Shown: piece after piece, positions 6,535 through 8,363 of the stretch
How positions within the stretch are numbered: the first letter of the stretch is position 1
How the letters are laid out: every line of letters starts with the position of its first letter
Source: Deltaproteobacteria bacterium
Lineage (GTDB): Bacteria; Desulfobacterota; Syntrophia; Syntrophales; Smithellaceae
NCBI GenBank assembly: GCA_009668925.1
Contig: SBEK01000174.1
Span: 1 to 8,363, forward strand
Length of the DNA: 8,363 bases
Direction of reading: 5' to 3'
Notes under the pieces: generated by a model
What the model saw: only the letters and a program-made list of their open reading frames with translations
Told to the model about the DNA's origin: nothing
Databases searched by the model: none
Made by a program: the position numbers and the translations under genes

Positions 6535-6593
6535 GGAGTGATTTCTATCATCTGCGGAGCAACAGGGGGTTCACTTTTCCTGAAATCACCTCC
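6535..6593 (-). promoter_or_regulatory. Structured leader of the Fe-S gene pair (inverted repeat holding an SD-like site)
   Basis: GTGATTTC (6538-6545) and GAAATCAC (6582-6589) form a perfect 8-bp inverted repeat around a 36-nt loop, extended by GGA/TCC (6535-6537, 6591-6593) past one bulged base. On the minus strand the right arm contains GGAGGTGA (6593-6586), a full match to the anti-Shine-Dalgarno sequence, about 120 nt before the gene. It could be an RNA switch or attenuator, or a protein-binding site with two half-sites. The repeat is seen directly; the role is inferred. Confidence 0.35.
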
Positions 6594-6646
6594 GTCCGTC
6601 GACAAGGACGCATCGGGGCATTTTGATTCGGGCCGGGCGGCTTTGG

Positions 6647-6685
6647 TAAATATTTCCTATTTTTTCATTTGATGATAAAATATTG
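6647..6685. promoter_or_regulatory. AT-rich divergent promoter region
   Basis: A 39-bp AT-rich island in GC-rich DNA between the two divergent genes. On the plus strand it contains TAAAAT (6676-6681), a plausible -10 for the lipoprotein hydrolase gene 135-140 bp downstream; the -35 at 17 bp (TTTCCT) is poor. Minus-strand promoter elements for the Fe-S genes may also lie here, but none matches the consensus well. Confidence 0.35.
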
Positions 6686-6719
6686 CCCATCGTCAGGGGG
6701 ACAAGGACGGAAACACCCT

Positions 6720-6733
6720 GCCGCCGCGGCGGC
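6720..6733. repeat. Perfect 14-bp GC palindrome in the hydrolase leader
   Basis: GCCGCCGCGGCGGC reads the same on both strands. Its left end also pairs with GCGGCA further on (TGCCGC 6719-6724 / 6744-6749), and CAGGG/CCCTG (6694-6698, 6716-6720) abuts it, so the leader has several competing stems. This may be a dimeric-regulator site or RNA structure. In GC-rich DNA some GC palindromes arise by chance. Confidence 0.4.
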
Positions 6734-6815
6734 GCCTGCGTCTGCGGCATTTGGGACTCGTCTTATCCCGTCGCAAGCGGGCGGGAGGATATAAAAAACG
6801 GGAGGCGAACGGGAT

Positions 6816-8363
6816 ATGAATCGTCTGATGAGAATGTCCATTGCGCTGGTGGTCCTGTCTTTGCTGTGCGGCTGCGCTTTGCTCCACCTCCGAAAGGACA
6901 ACGCCTTTTCTAAAAACAACTGTCTCATTACCGGAAATATTTACGCCGCGCAGCGGGTTCACAAACCGATTCTCGTCGTGGCGTTCAGGACGGATGACCG
7001 GCTGACGGTCGCTCATCATACGGTGCTGCATGAGTCCGGTCCGTATGTGCTTCTGGTTCCGCGCGGGACGTATCGTGTTTTCGCCTTTGAGGATAAAAAT
7101 CAAAACCTGGTTCTTGATCAGGATGAACTGGCCGGCGTGGCTCTGGGCGACGAGGCTGATTTTACGATTGACGCCCGGCCGGGCGGATGGGTGGACAGTA
7201 TGGTGATCATCCTTTCCCGGAATCAGGCCGCTTCCTACAATCTGCCGGCCGATATTTTGGCCAGAAACGCCGCGGGCACATTCAGCTGGCGCAGCACTCA
7301 GCCGGGGGCGATCATGGATCTCGATGATCCGGCCTTCGGTGCCGAACAGGGGGTCCGGGGGTTCTGGTCGCCGCTCGAGTTCTTCCGCGACTTCGGCGCC
7401 AATATTTATTTTCTCGAACCGTACGATCCGCAAAAGATTCCCGTCCTCCTGGTCCACGGGGCGGCCGGTTCGCCGCAGGACTGGCGTTATTTTATCCGGA
7501 ACCTGAACCGGTCCCGCTATCAACCCTGGATTTATTACTATCCTTCGGGGGCGCGCCTGAAAGCCTCCGCCGAATTGCTGGGCATGGCGATCAGTGAACT
7601 CCACAGGAAATATAACTTTGAAAATCTTTATGTGACAGCGCACAGCATGGGCGGCCACGTCGCGCGCTACACGCTTGCCCACAGCAGCGTTCATCGCGAA
7701 TATACGAGGCTCTTTGTCTCCATTTCCACGCCTTTCGGCGGCGAGGAACTGGCCGGCGCGGGGGTTAAAAACTCCCCCGCCGTCATTCCCAGCTGGAAAG
7801 ACATGACGCCGGACAGCGACTTCATTAAATTTTCCTTTTCCCGCGAAATGCCGCCGACCATCAAGCATTACCTCTTCTTCGGGCACCGGGGAGGCAGAAA
7901 CCCCCTGCGCCCGAATAACGATACGACGGTGACCCTCGCGAGCATGCTGGATGCGCGCGCCCAGGCCGACGCTCTTAAGGTGCTGGGCTTCAATGAGGAC
8001 CATGTCGGCATACTGAACAGCGCGGACGTTCTGTCGCAATATAAGAAGATTCTTGAATCGGTCGATCAGGAAATCGCGGCCGCCGCGAGGCAAAACCCGA
8101 AGGGGAAGATCAGATTCCGCTATGTCCTTAAAGAACAAAGCGACGTCGGGCCGCTGTGGATGATTCTGATGGCCGTTTCCGCGGATAAGAACGCGGCTGT
8201 TTTCAGATGGTTTCCCGATCCGTTGAAGCCCGTGCAGGAGATGGGGCCGATCCCCGCGGGAGCTTATGAAATCGGTCTCTTCGCCTGGGGGTACAAGGCG
8301 GATCCCCGCACCGTCAGGACGGACGTAAGTGCGGACCGGGTGGCCGATGTCGCCCTGTCGATG
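6816..8363 (+). CDS. Predicted alpha/beta-hydrolase lipoprotein (lipase/PGAP1-like), 3' end missing
   Basis: 516 codons are open to the right edge with no stop, so the protein is incomplete. Residues 1-20 form a lipoprotein signal: basic start, hydrophobic core and lipobox L17-C18-G19-C20, so Cys20 should be lipidated and the protein anchored in a membrane outside the cytoplasm. Residues 35-135 form a beta domain with an EF-hand-like loop, DKNQNLVLDQDE (93-104), having Asp/Asn/Asn/Asp/Glu at loop positions 1, 3, 5, 9 and 12, a likely calcium site. The hydrolase core runs from about 205 to 410: oxyanion-type VLLVHGAAGSPQDW (210-223), nucleophile Ser277 in TAHSMGGH (Ala replaces the first Gly of GxSxG), probable acid Asp369 (NNDTTV) and His396 (NEDHVGIL). 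A further beta-rich domain starts near 430. Likely an esterase or lipase; substrate unknown. The ATG has GGGAGG (6800-6805) ten bases upstream; another copy of CGGGAGG lies at 6782-6788. It is divergent from the Fe-S genes. Confidence 0.88.
   Translation, partial: MNRLMRMSIALVVLSLLCGCALLHLRKDNAFSKNNCLITGNIYAAQRVHKPILVVAFRTDDRLTVAHHTVLHESGPYVLLVPRGTYRVFAFEDKNQNLVLDQDELAGVALGDEADFTIDARPGGWVDSMVIILSRNQAASYNLPADILARNAAGTFSWRSTQPGAIMDLDDPAFGAEQGVRGFWSPLEFFRDFGANIYFLEPYDPQKIPVLLVHGAAGSPQDWRYFIRNLNRSRYQPWIYYYPSGARLKASAELLGMAISELHRKYNFENLYVTAHSMGGHVARYTLAHSSVHREYTRLFVSISTPFGGEELAGAGVKNSPAVIPSWKDMTPDSDFIKFSFSREMPPTIKHYLFFGHRGGRNPLRPNNDTTVTLASMLDARAQADALKVLGFNEDHVGILNSADVLSQYKKILESVDQEIAAAARQNPKGKIRFRYVLKEQSDVGPLWMILMAVSADKNAAVFRWFPDPLKPVQEMGPIPAGAYEIGLFAWGYKADPRTVRTDVSADRVADVALSM

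Noticed and set aside
6548..6574. Eight-codon GTG-started leader peptide gene
   Set aside because: It has a strong upstream GGAGGTGA, but the frame is too short to separate from chance and has no run of regulatory codons. It is kept only as part of the leader finding.
6693..8138. Minus-strand open frame of about 480 codons
   Set aside because: It is antisense to the lipoprotein hydrolase, which has a lipobox, a good ribosome site and hydrolase motifs on the plus strand.

Overview
The window is GC-rich bacterial DNA. Four features suggest an anaerobic Gram-negative bacterium: two cysteine-rich iron-sulfur proteins side by side, an apolipoprotein N-acyltransferase (so an outer-membrane lipoprotein pathway), a predicted lipoprotein hydrolase, and gene types I associate with Desulfobacterota (the former Deltaproteobacteria, for example Syntrophales-like lineages). 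That assignment is inference from gene content; there is no rRNA or other marker gene here.

Layout: almost everything from 1 to 6466 is read on the minus strand. In transcription order these are a 355-residue Fe-S protein (6466-5399), a 312-residue epoxyqueuosine-reductase-like Fe-S protein whose start overlaps the previous gene's end (5412-4474), apolipoprotein N-acyltransferase Lnt (4371-2764), a gene-free gap of about 400 bp, a short-chain dehydrogenase/reductase with its own strong ribosome site (2361-1603), a small frameshifted ORF (about 1541-1283), a 292-residue protein with the His-then-Cys layout of circularly permuted papain/NlpC-like proteins (1198-320), a promoter-bearing spacer, and the first 39 codons of an acyltransferase-3-type membrane protein that runs off the left edge. 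A 349-bp divergent spacer (6467-6815) separates this block from the only plus-strand gene, a predicted alpha/beta-hydrolase lipoprotein (6816 to the right edge, incomplete).

How the genes may work together: the two Fe-S genes overlap by 14 bp and are very probably co-translated. They look like a redox pair of unknown substrate, with 28 cysteines between them. Lnt would act on any lipoprotein in the cell, including the predicted lipoprotein hydrolase next door, but nothing shows a specific link. The SDR, the permuted-papain-like protein and the acyltransferase show no clear pathway connection. I do not see a mobile element, CRISPR array, tRNA or rRNA. The least explained items are the Fe-S pair, the structured leader in front of it, and the frameshifted small ORF.
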